Counted from the stretch's first letter, positions 1 through 12,733 are shown. The stretch: 64,000 bases of DNA from Lolium rigidum (GCF_022539505.1 NC_061510.1:35117047-35181046); one strand, 5' to 3'. Numbers and translations: made by a program. Notes: a model not told the origin generated them from the sequence alone.

Positions 1-1758
1 GCTGAGTTGGTAGCATTGGAGATGATTCTGAACAGTAACAGAGAAATCAAAAATACCTCGGTGATTAACTCTATAATATGTTCAATGTGATCTGTTACAC
101 GAGGCTCTTCATTAGGAGGCAGGCACTGCAGCTCAGCCACGTCAGCAAGAAACTCATTAATAAACCGACTGCTCAAGCTGGTTACGGTTTCACCATTCTG
201 ATTCGCCCGTTTGATAATCTGCAAAACCGTAGCAAGTTGTGGAATCATTACAACACTACAAGCTAAGGAAATAAGTTCATATGAGAAAAATATTCAGAAG
301 AGAGGTTCATTTTGAGAAATTAATAATATGTTGCATGATGATGAGAGTGAAGTGTTGATCTAAAGTGGAAACATAAAAATGGCAGCAACACACCAGCCCA
401 ACTATAGGATCTGCCCCATGAATCATGCGCTCATGGCCACGAGATTGCTGATAGTCAGGGCTGATGGCAGGTATGGTCTCTGGCAAAAAATGGCTCATTG
501 CTTACTGAGCTTTGTTCGAAAGTAATAACCAATTAACTACGGATTGTTCTGTAGTTCAGAACCAAGTTCCAATCGAGCTAACAACATCAGTCAGAGCATA
601 ATTGTGTTTTCTTAAAATCAACTCATTTTGAATTTGAGTATAATTCAAGGCTTTTAACTGATCCAACGAGTGTGTTAACAAACTCTCTTTGGCAGTCATT
701 TGGCGATCCCAATAAAAGTATATGTTTAAAAGAAAAGAAAAAAAAGCAAGTCCTTCAGCAAACACAAGCAACAGATAGTAAGTTGAACCATACACATATT
801 AATTCGTAAGCGAGTAGCGCTGATAGACAGGGTTCACTAAAAAAGCACCACATAAACCGTAAGATCTGCTCCCTGAAACAAGCGCCCATGGCCAAGAGAG
901 TGGCGCTGATAGTCAGGGCTGATGGCAACTATGGTCTCGGGAGAATGGTACATATCAAGTCCAGACTATTATTTCGAGCTTTGTTCGGAAGTAAGGCAAA
1001 TTAACTTCGAATTGTCTTGTAATTCAGACCAATTTCCCATTTACTCAACTACTAAGTGTACATCTAGAGTGCTGCGCATGGATCATTACCTTATCATCGA
1101 TGTCGGTGAAGTTGCGGACGTATTTGACCTCATACCCCAAGAAGTTGAGATACCTGCATTAGATCAAGGACAAATTAGGAAATGAAGGCACCCAAGGCGC
1201 TCCAGCACGAAGCTAAAACCCCCTAATCCCCACTCACTTCAAAGCACCAAATTCAGAATCTAAACGCATCGGGCTACATGCTCTCTCTTTTTTTTGACAG
1301 AATCGAGCTACATGCTTACAGCAACTCGATCTCGGGAAATCGCGAACCTACGCAGCGATCGGGCGCCAGATCGGGGCAGGGCGTTACCGGTAGAGCACGT
1401 CGAAGGCGACGTAGGCGCGGGCGTGGCCGACGTGGCTGAAGTCGTAGGGCGTGACGCCGCAGACGTACATGCCGACCTTGCCCTCGACCCGCGGCACGAA
1501 GAGCTCCTTCTTCTTCGTCTTCGAGTTGAAGAGCTGCAGCGGCGGCGCCGCCGTCGTGGGGGCGGAGACAGAGGGGAGGGCGGCCGCCGCGGGCGTGGGG
1601 GCGGTAGGCGAGGGCGCCGCCGCCGTGTCGTCCGCGACGGTGAGGTTGGAGACGAGGGTCGCCATCGCTGGAGCCGGCGCCGACATTGGAGATGAGGGGA
1701 ACCCTAGAACCCGGGCAGCAAGCAGGGAGCGGGGAAGCACTGGGAAGCGAAGGAACAT
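1..1758 (-). CDS. Cysteine--tRNA ligase, 5' part of gene (exons 1-3, runs off left edge)
   Basis: Charges tRNA-Cys with cysteine. Three exons are readable on the minus strand: 1388-1665 (from the ATG at 1665), 1090-1153 and 57-218, all with GT-AG borders and matching phase (CG|G codon across intron 1). Exon 1 encodes a low-complexity Ala/Pro/Thr leader, then the class I synthetase start with the zinc-ligand [16 protein letters not shown] and a HIGH-type motif written HVGH. Exon 2 gives [16 protein letters not shown]; exon 3 continues with [10 protein letters not shown] and [14 protein letters not shown], all characteristic of CysRS. The rest, including KMSKS, lies beyond position 1. In-frame ATGs also occur at 1686 and 1758. 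The 1758 start adds about 31 residues rich in Arg, Leu and Ser that resemble an organelle-targeting peptide. Whether this is the cytosolic, organellar or dual-targeted isoform is not resolved. The gene lies about 0.9 kb downstream of CPN60 on the same strand. Confidence 0.88.
408..1043. repeat. Diverged direct duplication inside CysRS intron 2
   Basis: Roughly 408-578 and 863-1043 are direct copies about 170-180 bp long. Both contain gctgatagtcagggctgatg and then a matching stretch around gagctttgttcg. They differ by substitutions and small indels. The copies flank about 285 bp of AT-rich intron. No coding potential is seen. Confidence 0.7.
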
Positions 1759-2628
1759 TTGCGGTGATATCCCTGCCCTTTAATTCGGGGGATTGCTTGC
1801 CATTCACTGTAGTATTGCGAATGTTGCAGATAACACCCTGCACTTAATGTTTGGATTTTTATCTCTTCAGAAATTAGCATCGGCCGTTTTTTCTTAAATA
1901 AGGCCATTAATTATGGCGCCGGCCCAGATCTGAGGGAGACTGCAAGGTATAGGTGGGGAAGACGAGAGCTGCTGAGAGCTTTTTGTTTTTTTATATACTG
2001 TAGCATATATCATCTTCTATTTCATTTCACTAAGCAAATACACGAAGTACATGAACAGTAGGAACAAGTACGACCTCATGCTCATATTTGTATGGGTTCA
2101 ACTTACTATCTGTTTTTCATTGGAAGTTGGAAGATAATTAATTAAAGATGAATTATTTGAACCTTGCTTGCTGTTTGCAATACCAGCTTGGGTGGGGAAA
2201 ACAAATGGAACGAATGGAATCAAAATATACACAATGCACAACCATCGAGCAAAGCCTAAACCTTCCAAGGCCTGTTACCTGATAAATATGCGTACTAACA
2301 GATCACACACTTTGTTCATATTTTGAAGAGAACGGTTGTAATTCATACACACGCAAATAAGAGTTGATGCAAGCTTCACCAAAATAATAATGATGTAATA
2401 TGGAAACCGGCATAAAAGAGCTTTCAGTTCTTGATGAATTCATATCTCAATGCTTGCATGACCACAGCATAAAGTATTTTTGAGGTTTTAAATCCTCTTG
2501 CCGCAGAACAAAATATGGGACAGCCTCCTCATACGGACAGTGCATAGAGATGAACACAGACTGCAAAAAGGTCTAGCCTAAATGTTTCACATAATCACAT
2601 TGTTTCGACATTAGTGGGGGAGCAAAGC
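1759..2628. other. Spacer between CPN60 3' end and CysRS 5' end
   Basis: About 870 bp without a recognisable gene. The part nearest 1759 should hold the CysRS promoter and 5' UTR (minus strand). The part nearest 2628 should hold the CPN60 3' UTR. It is AT-rich; no transposon ends were recognised. Confidence 0.5.
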
Positions 2629-5600
2629 CTAGAAATCCATCCCGCCCATGCCGCCTCCTCCCATTGCAGGTGCCGCCTTATCTTCCTTGGGGCTCTCAAC
2701 AATGATAGCTTCCGTGGTGGTCATCAGAGAGGAAACACTGCAGTCAAAAGGAGAAAAAAAATAACCGGTGTCATGGCTCGAAAGAATAATGAATATTCAA
2801 TATCTATCATTGCTATCCTTCAACATTTGGCTAATCAGACAGAGAGCTTCAAGATATTTCTAGGATAACATTCACTACTTCAATGCAGCTTGACCAATGT
2901 TAGTGAGTCAAAGGTATGTGATCATGCAGCAACTGAGATAATTTTTACAAATAAAAATGCAGACAAATACGAGACAGTACCTTGCAGCATCCACCAAGGC
3001 TGTTCTGATGACTTTAAGTGGGTCAATGATACCAGCCTTCACCATGTCCACATATTCACCTGGTCGGGGATCAGTGCACACATCCAACATCAGAAACATG
3101 AATAAAACCAAGTTAAACAGAACAAAAATGGCTGAACTTTGCACCATACCTTTGGCAGCATCATAGCCTAGGTCGGTGTTATCCTGCTCCAAGAGCTTAC
3201 CAACAATCACAGCCCCTTCTACACCCGCATTTGTAGCAATGGTGTGCACTGGGGTCTGCAGAAATGTACAGTCATCAGGCAATGCAAGGGACACATGAAC
3301 CGACTAAAAAGAAGAGAAAACTCACAAACCTTCAAAGCATTTTGAATGATCTGAACACCAATCTTCTGGTCAAAGTTTGCGGTCTCCAACTTATCGAGGT
3401 TTCTTGACGCATAGAGAAGGGCAACACCACCACCTACGTACAAACAGATCAGACTTTCTGCCATGATAATTTCCTCATATATGATAAAACACAGAAACTC
3501 AACAGCAGAGTTCAAGTATGGTACCTGGTACAATACCCTCCTCTACTGCAGCTTTCGTAGCATTTAGTGCATCCGTCACTCTGTCCTTCTTCTCACCAAC
3601 CTCTGCTTCACTCGCCCCGCCAATCTAAGATTGAATTCAGGAAAAACAAAAATTGATACCATTAAATTTGGCGCTAGTTTTCTTATAACATACCCATCAA
3701 ATGCCTAATAATAACCAAAACCTATCTGCTAACTATGTATGTAGTACTTAAATGTGACAATTAAGCAATAGCACAATAGTCTAACATAAACATAACCTTT
3801 ACAAGATAACAGTTTTTACCTTCAGAACAGCGATACCGCCAGAAAGCTTTGCCAATCGCTCCTGTATCTTTTCCTTATCGTAATCAGAAGTGCTTTGCTC
3901 AATTGCAGATCTCAGCTGTTCAAAATAAAATTAACAGTGATAAGCTTGTAACACAATGTTCAGGCTGATAATAAATTAAGTTAATTTAACATGGAACAGA
4001 CCAGCTCAGCTCTCTCTTCAATAGCCTTCTTATCACCCGCTCCGTCAAGGATGACAGTGTCATCCTTTGATACTGTAACCTGCATGCACATGAACAATTC
4101 CCTGAAGCATGAATACTAAGCATCATTTACAACTCAACAGAGCAAACATCTAAGCCTGTATTTACAATTAAGCAGCTTGCTCTAAAATGTACGGACTATC
4201 ACTCTACACATGGGTCCAGTCAAGTTCTAGAAGTTGTCAAAACACTGGTACACAAGAATCTACTTATATGCCTAAGAACAATGTTCCTCTTATAAGTTGA
4301 ACAGTGCTATACATATACAACTCTAAAACATAAATTACATAATATTTTGTGCTACAAGAAAAAACATAATTCATCACAAACAGGATCAATTTTACTACCC
4401 AGCAAGGTGAACAGTATGTATAATACAAGTCTAAAACGTACAGTACATAATATTTAGTGCTACAAGAAATAAACATAATTTGTCACAAACATGGTAAAAT
4501 TTACTTCCCAGCAAGCTGATATTTGTTATTGTATTGAATGACTTGGATGGTAAGATCCAAAACATAATGTACAGTCCAACAGCTGTAAAATGTCTTACCT
4601 TCTTGCAGGTACCCAGCATGTTAGGCTCAAATTTCTCAAGGTTCATTCCAAGTTCTTCAGATATGACCTGATCGCAGGAAAATGCGAAATTCAATAAAAA
4701 TGGATGCCAGGATTTGCTAACTGTAAAACAGGCAATACTAAAATTGACGTCATGATTAGAGTATGACTTACTTCTCCACCTGTAAGGATAGCAAGGTCCT
4801 GTAGGCTGGATTTCCTGTTCTCTCCAAAACCAGGAGCTTTGACCGCACAGAGCTACATTTCATGTCCAGTAAGATGGATAAATTCTATATATGAGTACCC
4901 ACTAAACAAATGGAGAGTAAGACTGACCTTAAGGCCTGCACGAATCTTGTTGAGAATCAACATACCCAATGCTTCACTTTCTATATCTTCTGCAACAATA
5001 AGCAGAGGCTTTTGCTTCTGTTTGAGAGAAAATATGGGACATTAGTTTGTTTGCAATATAAGACGACCATAGAAAATCAGAAACAGAAACAGAAATGCAA
5101 GCAAACAAATACCTGGTGGGAGTACTCCAACACCTTGATCAGAGCTTGAAGGTTGGATACCTTCTTATCATATATCAAGATTATGGGATCATCTAGTTCC
5201 TGTAAGAGACAAACGTGAATATACAATCAAAATAATTTTAAGGCCAACAGTACATTTAACACTAAGAAAGCAAAAAAAAAAAATACTTACACATTTCTGG
5301 GTCTTCTGGTTGGTAATGAAGTATGGGGAGATGTAACCTCTGTCAAGCTTCATGCCTTCCACAACTTCAAGCTCGTTGTATAGTGTGTTACCATCCTATA
5401 AAATGTTTGACGAGGAATTTCAAAATATAAGTTTATAGTAAGAAAATGATATAAGTTTATATTCATGAAACGTTAATATGAACCCAAGTGAGCATGTGGA
5501 AGGAAAAAAAATTGAGCTGCAAATTATGCAATGGCTGTATTGGCGTTATTTGAAGCTTTGACTTACCGCAATGGTGATAACTCCCTCTTTACCAACCTTC

Positions 5601-7477
5601 TCCATAGCTTTTGCAATCAGCTCACCGATTTCCCTCTCACCATTAGCAGAAATAGTACCCACCTTTTTAAAAGGGTAATGAATAAATAATAGTGTGTGTG
5701 TGCCGAATAGGATAACCAAAACATACAAGAAAGACTTCTGACTGATAGCAGATCTAGAGTTACCTGTGCTATTTCCTCAGATGTATTGATCATTCTGGCC
5801 ATGCCCTTTAGGTTTGTAACCACAGAATCAACAGCCATTGAGATACCACGTCTCAGATCCATTGCATTCATTCCAGCCGCAACGGACTTACAACCCTCAG
5901 TGAATATTGCCCTTGTCAGAACTGTGGCACATGTTGTACCTGCAAGTTTTTGAACATCAGCACAGCTGCACAGCGCCCTTAAATGAGACCAATGAACAAT
6001 TCCAACAAAAAACTAGGAAGAACTGAATGGTGAGAAATATATAACATGATGACTAGATAAGTTTGTAAAAGTCTGTTAAATAGTGCAGTTATCAAGTTAT
6101 CAAGGAATAACAACTCAGAATTTACGAAAAAATCAATCAAAACCAAGTCCATAACAAATGTGATATTATGGCTTCCGACAAAAGAAAATATGAGCAACAT
6201 GGAGAACAGATTGACAGAAAGCAGAGACATTAAAGGAAAATCTTCCACAATTCATTGTTTCTACTGGTTTTTTTTTATTACGCTACGCTCAGCTCAATAA
6301 TACTGTTATTATAAGTGTTAAGGTGGCAAGTCCATACAAATGTATCTGCATGATGACAAGCTTGAAGGGCATTATTAATAGTGCAGAACTAAGTCATACC
6401 ATCCCCAGCAGTATCATTAGTCGCATTAGCAACCTGCTTCACAAGACTCGCACCAACATTCTTAACCCTGTCGCTGAACTCAATGCTCTTGGCAACAGTC
6501 ACTCCATCCTTTGTAACTTTGGGAGCACCAAAGCTTTGCTCAATAATGACAGTGCGCCCCTGTAACACAAGTATGTACTAGTTCAGCATTGTTTGGCATA
6601 ATAAAAACTCAATATCTACCACGAAAACCAACCCCAAAAAAAAAATATCACAAGCCAAGATTTACATAACTACTGAAGGCATCCGATGAATCATTACTTA
6701 AATGGCCTTAGTGACAGGACTTGCTTTTGAAATTTTCAACTAAATTTCATGCACAAAACATCTACCATGGCTTAAAGGCAAGATTGTGCCTATTACTTGT
6801 ACTCATATGCTTATGGCAGAAACATGTACGTATACGTTTGGGATTGGCTAATATCCTAATTCATACATCTGATAGCAACCTAGTGTGAGACGCACCAACA
6901 GCCATAATCTTATACGTCTAGAGCAATCAGAATCTCAGATCACGAACTCTGCACATGGATAACGCACGAGAAAAGCCATATACCTTAGGACCCATGGTCA
7001 GCTTAACCGCATCAGCCAACTCCTCAACACCCCGGAGCATCTGGGCCCGGGCCTCGACGCCGAACCTGATGTCCTTGGCAGCATAGTTCCTGCTCCAGGC
7101 GAGCCTGCTCCCGACCTGCGCAGCATCATCACAAGCAAAGCACATCACCTCGCGAGGTCAACTTAAATCAGAGCCCACATTGCCCCGAAGCAGGGGACGA
7201 GGACGAATCTATCTATCAGATCAAAAACATTTCCGGCCAGCGATCGGTAACACAGTAGCTATTCGCAGAAAACCCTGCTCACCTGGCGAGCGCCGGCCCC
7301 GGCTTGCCTGCGCAGAGCAGAGCACACATTGTCAGCGACTCGGTTCAATCAAGCGAACAAAAACGCCCACCGAGCGCGGCGGCGCGGGGGTGAGGTAGAG
7401 AGAGGGAGCGGCGAGGAGGAGGCGGAGCGGAGGACTCACCGGGCCTTGGAGGCGAGGCTGGCGGCGGCGCGGTACAT
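2629..7477 (-). CDS. CPN60: Mitochondrial chaperonin CPN60 (HSP60), 18 exons
   Basis: Group I chaperonin that folds imported proteins in the mitochondrial matrix as an ATP-driven ring. Exons (minus): 7440-7477, 7283-7307, 6984-7115, 6400-6559, 5764-5939, 5567-5662, 5291-5395, 5113-5199, 4928-5017, 4772-4852, 4599-4667, 4002-4079, 3820-3915, 3525-3624, 3330-3433, 3150-3255, 2981-3059, 2629-2737. All have GT-AG borders and phases join. The sum is 1731 nt, 576 aa, the usual size for the plant mitochondrial protein. The N-terminus ([13 protein letters not shown]...) is a basic, Ala-rich targeting peptide, and the mature region starts near [12 protein letters not shown]. Family motifs: [20 protein letters not shown], the ATP-site segment [54 protein letters not shown], and a Gly/Met-rich tail ending GGMDF. 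No break is seen, so this is probably functional. It shares a divergent promoter with the ING gene. Confidence 0.96.
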
Positions 7478-7886
7478 GCCGTGGGAAGGTGAATGGCGTT
7501 GGATCTCGCGGGTGGTTTCTGAGTGGTGAGCGAGAGAGAGGAGGCGGCGAGCCGCGGCGGGTGAAAAAGGGCTGAGCAACTTGGGGAGGGGGAAAGAACT
7601 TGGAGCGGCTAGCTGCCTCTAGAAGGATCCAGCGAGGGGTTTAGGGTTTAGCCGCCCGCTCGCGCTCGTGGGCCGCAACGTGGGCCGAGCAGCGCGGCCC
7701 AACTAGGTCCAGCGGGCTTGTCAGAGGGCGGGCCCCGCACGCGAACGCCCTTTCTTGCGGAAGGGGGATCTCCGATCTCCGCACCGGAACTCCACCTCCT
7801 GCCCCCACCACCGGCCGGCGAGGTCCCCCTCCCTTCGCCGCCTCCCCCCGCTCGCCGTCGACCGTGGTGGTCCGCGATCCGACGCC
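7478..7886. promoter_or_regulatory. Divergent promoter between CPN60 and ING gene
   Basis: A 409-bp spacer separates the two start codons, so both promoters and 5' UTRs must share it. It is GC-rich with no clear TATA box. TGGGCC-type site II elements occur at 7669-7674, 7681-7686 and, inverted, 7696-7701. A telo-box-like tract gggtttagggttta lies at 7637-7650. Site II plus telo-box is a known arrangement in plant promoters of genes for mitochondrial proteins and the translation machinery (TCP-type factors bind site II), which fits CPN60. Confidence 0.7.
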
Positions 7887-10800
7887 ATGGGGTTCCTCGA
7901 GGACTTCCAGGCCAGTGAGTGTCCCTTCCCTCCCTCCCCACGCCGCTAACGCTAACCCTCGCTTCTAGGGCACAGGCTTCGCGAGCCCGCCATTCGAATC
8001 ACGCCGCGTTTCGTACTTAGGCGTGGATTAGTCCGTGATTCCGGGATGTTGCTGCCGATTACGCACCCCTGGTCCGATGCTTCTCACGTGCTAACTGAAG
8101 CGCCTAAGCTAACTGAACTGCATTTTTCTTGCTATAAGTGTAATAGCTGGTATATAACTGCTCGGCGTGCCTCCTTGAAGAATTACTTAATAATTTCTTG
8201 ACGTGTCATAAACTGACTCGAAACACCTTGTTCATGCTGGTATCCAGTGCCCATGCTGGTTATGTAGATGGGAGATAACTCGCTGGGGAGTTGGCCTTAC
8301 ATGTGTAGTCCTACCTTTTGTACCATGTGTACTTTGTACTAGCATACTACTAGCTCTCGACAAAAATTCTTCTTGTCGGCACTCGCATGTTTCCTTGCGC
8401 ATACAGATTAATTGGAACCTAGAATACATATATGGTTGCATTGTTGGACATGGGAGAATGAGTGCTTTCCAACCAAAGACAGAAGTTTCTAGTATCACAT
8501 TTTCTTGAGTCAGCTTACTCCTCAAATGGTAACTTCATCGCTGAGATGCAGTTGCGCACCTCAACGCGTGCATAAATGTAACATCCTATTTGATTCTTGC
8601 CAGGTGTTGAAACATTGCCGGCTATGCTGCACAAGAATTATTCGTTGATGCGGGAGCTTGATAGAAGCTTGCAAGGTACGCAGAGCTCTCAATGCCACAT
8701 TGTATTGTGCCACCATGAACTGATCCAACAACCAACCCGCTCTTTTTATCTTCTGTTATAGAACTGCATCGCGATGTGAATAGACAACTAAGTTTGGGCA
8801 CAGTGGAGGGCTAGTTAGAGTCACTGATGCATCTTAAGGTTAATTACATTGTTTTATGTCTAGCTTGTGCATGCAAATGATCCATTTTCGTTGGTAATTT
8901 TATGTTTGTTCGAAGGAACACCAGTGTACTGCTTTTTTTTTCTGACTACTGTTGAGCACTATTACCTCTGTCCCCAAATATAAGCCTTTTTAGAAAGCTA
9001 GTTGAGCTTTCTAAAAAGGATTATGTTTTGAAACGGATGTAGTACTTATTTTCAAACAAATAGGCCTATGCAACAATTTTAGTAGTATTACTTGCAGGAT
9101 TGTGGACAATTCTGCGAGACAGCATTTAGTAATTGGAAGACAATTATATACATCTTGACTTGATTAAGATCCACTTTTCTAAACTTGACGAACATTAGTT
9201 ATGTTACCTTGGCTGAGTCATGGCATGTTTAACCTGCAATCGTAGGAAATACCTTGCCAACTCGATATATATTATGTTGTCCAGGCTTGGCAGTAAGCTT
9301 ACTATTTGCTGTATCTGCTCTTTCTTAGATTTCTTTTAGGAAACGTGCAGACAACTATAAAATTTGACTTCTAATATGTACATAGTATTTGGATTTGCCA
9401 TGCCTGGGTATTACTTAAGAGGTCATAAAAATATATTTTCATCTCGTCATTACATATTAATTAAACAAATTCTTCAAACACCCAAATGGAGAAGTTAATC
9501 GTCAAAGGTGTGGAGACTGTGTTGATGTCTAAGCAAAAAAAGAGTAGCGCTAGTATGTATTTCCAAAAGTGTAATGTGAGCTAGCTTGATTTCTCTGACT
9601 GACCTTAGCCCCACTTTGTGCTTCTGGTTAGGTGTGCAACTGGAAAATGAGCAGCGCTGTCAACAAGAAATAGAGGACATTAAGCATGGACTTGAATCTG
9701 GAAGTATTACATTTGAGCCAGCAAAACTTAAATTTTCTGATGAAGCTGTTGAGGAGCAGAAACATTGTGTTAGAATTGCTGATGAGAAGGTGGCTTTAGC
9801 CACACAAACTTATGACCTGGTAAAAGTCTCTTAGTTACATTCGTCCTTCTCTATTTTGATTGGGGGAGGGGAGTAGATAAAGAGAATTGATTATGTGAAA
9901 GAAAGAATAGGATAAGGCCGTAAGAGACTGGAAATACTACCATCAATTTTTATATCACTCCTTCTTTTTCTTAAAAGGAAAAATATCGATTTGTGGTAGT
10001 AGTATTGTTTTCTCCACCCAACTGGAAATAAAATGTCACTTTTTATGTCAGTATCATATTCATTCATGTTGTTACCTTTCCTTTGTCCAAGCTGAACATA
10101 TCTGCCATCTTATTTACAATGAGGCTTTACGTTCAAAGTAACAGAATGTTTCAATTAGATTTGTCCAGAAATTTACTTGTGTAGTTTATGTCTTGCTAGG
10201 TTGTACTGCGTAAGCATGTCTTGTGACATTGCTGAGTGTTCCTGAATTGTGAATATGCGGGATTTTGATTGGTGCTGATTTAGATACGTGATATAGGTTG
10301 ATGCTCATATCCAACAGCTCGACCAGTACATGAGGAAGCTTGAGGAACATCGGCAAGGTACTGAAAGTAGCAATTGCATGACGCTGCAGTTTCATAACAT
10401 AAATTTTCTTACTGAGAACTTGTCCGTGTTTTTGGTGAGCAGAAAAGGAGGCAGCAGCTGCAGCCGCGGCTGTGGCAGATACAGTTGTAGCAGCTACTTC
10501 AGCTGCTCCTGCTAGTGCCGGTACCTCAAGGTTCGCAGCTGCCGACCCAGCTCCAAAAAGTGGAAGAGCTGGCGAAAGAGGCAGAGGAGGGCGAAAGAAG
10601 TATGTTTTCTGTCTGAATAGGATTAAGCCATATAAGGCATTCGTGTTTTCTCACTGTAACATCGCAACTCTCGTTTTTTGCAGGGCCAAAGTACCCACGG
10701 AGCCACCACCTATAGATTTAGAGTTGCCCGTCGACCCTAATGAGCCGACATACTGCTTCTGCAACCAAGTCAGCTATGGCGAGATGGTCGCGTGCGACAA

Positions 10801-11017
10801 CCCTGAGGTAAGTATCGTTCTCCTCTTTAGTATGTGTTCTTCTTGAGCGCCGTCAGTCTTGCCTCTGCTTGGTTTTCTGATCCTGCTGGTGTTTTTTGCT
10901 TTGCAGTGCAAGATCGAGTGGTTCCACTTTGGGTGCGTAGGCGTGAAGGAGCAGCCCAAGGGGAAGTGGTACTGCGGGAGCTGCATCTCGTACCAAAAGA
11001 AGCGGAAAGGCAAGTGA
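7887..11017 (+). CDS. ING: ING-family PHD-finger protein (histone H3K4me reader), 7 exons
   Basis: Inhibitor-of-growth proteins are subunits of histone acetyltransferase or deacetylase complexes and bind H3K4me3 through a C-terminal PHD finger. Exons: 7887-7914, 8604-8675, 9632-9819, 10297-10357, 10443-10599, 10684-10807, 10907-11017. They total 741 nt, 246 aa, with all phases joining. The N-terminus [20 protein letters not shown] and the helical segment through [20 protein letters not shown] form the ING dimerisation domain. Exon 5 encodes an Ala-rich then Gly/Arg/Lys-rich hinge. Exons 6-7 encode the PHD finger: [19 protein letters not shown], then [13 protein letters not shown] and WYCGSC, giving the full C4HC3 zinc set. 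The protein ends in a basic KKRKGK tail. An alternative exon at about 8761 would hit a stop soon, so the acceptor at 9631 is preferred. A Stowaway-like MITE sits in intron 2. Intact and probably functional. Confidence 0.94.
8965..9042. mobile_element. Small Stowaway-like MITE in ING intron 2
   Basis: About 78 bp, almost fully self-complementary: it starts ctctgtccccaaatataag, has tttttagaaagct then agctttctaaaaa in its centre, and ends near gaaacggatgtag. TA dinucleotides flank it (8963-8964, 9043-9044), as expected for Tc1/Mariner-type Stowaway MITEs. Confidence 0.75.
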
Positions 11018-12339
11018 GATACATGTATGGTCTTGGTGCTAGGAGGTGGTAAGCGCATGGTTGCCCGTGGTGATCGTTGGATACCATTGTGCCGAGCGAA
11101 GAACATGTTGCTGTTGGCCTGTGGTTTGGTTGGGAAGCAAACTGATGTAGCAAGAGTGATCATGTACATGCTGTAACATTACTGAGGAGTACCCATGCCG
11201 TAGATATGTGGCCCCTGTTTGGGACTTTGGGGATTTCTCTGTTGGTGAAGGGAAATGAACTGATCACCGAGATTTCTGCAGTCTTTTCATGTACCTGGTT
11301 ATAGGCTGTAGAGCTAGCATTGTCCGTTGTGCAAAGCCGGCGATGTGTAGGCGTGGAACCAAAGGATCTATACATTCTGAAGAGTTTCATTTCCAGTCGT
11401 GTGCAGACTGTAGTTGCGTTTGACTGTCACTACCAGCGATATCATGAAGCCTATTTTGTAGCGCGGGCTTGTGTCGATTCACGTGGATTGAAGTAGCATT
11501 GCAACGGCGCACGACTAGGTGTAAGCAACGGTGTAGCTGACACAGCCACGCTGTCCAACACAGAGACGAGGCGTGGGCAATAATGGCCTTGGAAAGCTCA
11601 GCGTTTGTTTACGCCGTCTTGGCCAAAGATCAACGGGAGCCAGGCCAGCCACGCCAAAAGGCTGTCACGGTACTATTACCCCTTCACTCTCAGTTTTTGC
11701 CCCAGTGCGGGCTCCGCCGCTCCGGCTTCCCATGAAAAAGTACTCCTTTTCCGGTTCATATTGAAGTCAATTAATATGGATCGGAGTAGCTCTGCTGCCA
11801 CTGCTCCCCTTCTTCTACTCGGCGTTTTGAATTATTTTTGAAGACAAGTGAAGATTGACAGGTGCTCTTGAACGTCGGCGTCGAAGGCGTCTTCTAAACC
11901 AGCGGAGGCGTCAGAAGCAAGAACCACGAGCGGCAACAATCAAATGACCAAACATCTTCCGTGTGTTTTGGGTGCGAGGAGTAGCCACCTTGTTTGCGGC
12001 CGAGTCGAGGGGGTGGGTTGTGGAATCTGACGCAAACGAACTACCTCGTCGAAATGGATGGCGAAATAGGGGGCGGCGGGAGGGGCAGAAGGGGAGGTGC
12101 ATTGTGAGAGAGGGGTGTGAGGGGTGGCATAGACTAATTGCATCAGCTAGGATGCTGGCAGTTGGTACCCACCCTGCTTTCACCAACATCGAGGATTCGA
12201 GGGACATGTCTTCCGTCTAAGTCACCAAGAAGGTACCCTATGTACCATCTATAGCGGGGACAACCTCAAGGCACCAAACACACTATTGAGTCGTGCTAGA
12301 CCCAAAAATCAGTTCTCCCGTGCGCTGGTAGTCTCTTTG
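11018..12339. other. ING 3' UTR and intergenic DNA
   Basis: The first few hundred bases should be the ING 3' UTR. From about 11577 the sequence resembles the duplicated blocks at 12.35 kb and 14.83 kb (see that entry). ORFs here are short, lack family motifs and look like chance frames in GC-rich DNA. Confidence 0.4.
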
Positions 12340-12600
12340 TGTTATGGTTTAGGAACAGACCGAAGATGCTTTCGGAGTTTGTTTCCGCCGTCTCGGGCAA
12401 AAATCAAAAGGCTGTCACGGTACTATATCACCCTTCACCCGCACTTCTAGTCCCAGTGTGGGCTCCGGCTCCCCGTAAAAAGGTAGCTCTGCTGCCACGG
12501 CCATGGCACAGGCAGGCATGGCTGGAGGCACCCAGCGCGTTTGTCTGCTCACCTGGACCAAAAGTAAATAGGCAACAGGCCACGACAAAAAACGCCGCGA

Positions 12601-12733
12601 GTGATGATGGTGACTCGGTGAGCGGCTACCGTAAATTCAAACTACGTGCGCGGTGCGCATCTTCAAGTGATGATGGTGACTCGGTGAGCGGCAACCGTAA
12701 ATTCAAACGTACGTGCGCGGTGCGCATCTTCAA
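12601..12733 (+). repeat. Two-copy 66/67-bp tandem repeat
   Basis: 12601-12666 and 12667-12733 are nearly identical (one substitution and one small indel). Each begins gtgatgatggtgactcggtg and ends tgcgcatcttcaa. Just after, a 16-bp unit tggggacggagccaag is repeated about twice (about 12758-12789), then a G-run/C-run palindrome at about 12817-12845. Confidence 0.9.

Noticed and set aside
1294..1783. Arg/Gly-rich plus-strand frames over CysRS exon 1
   Set aside because: They are the reverse of the CysRS coding exon, which has family motifs and correct splice sites.
8761..8818. Alternative ING exon 3
   Set aside because: The in-frame reading runs into a stop soon and lacks ING homology; the acceptor at 9631 restores the ING domain.
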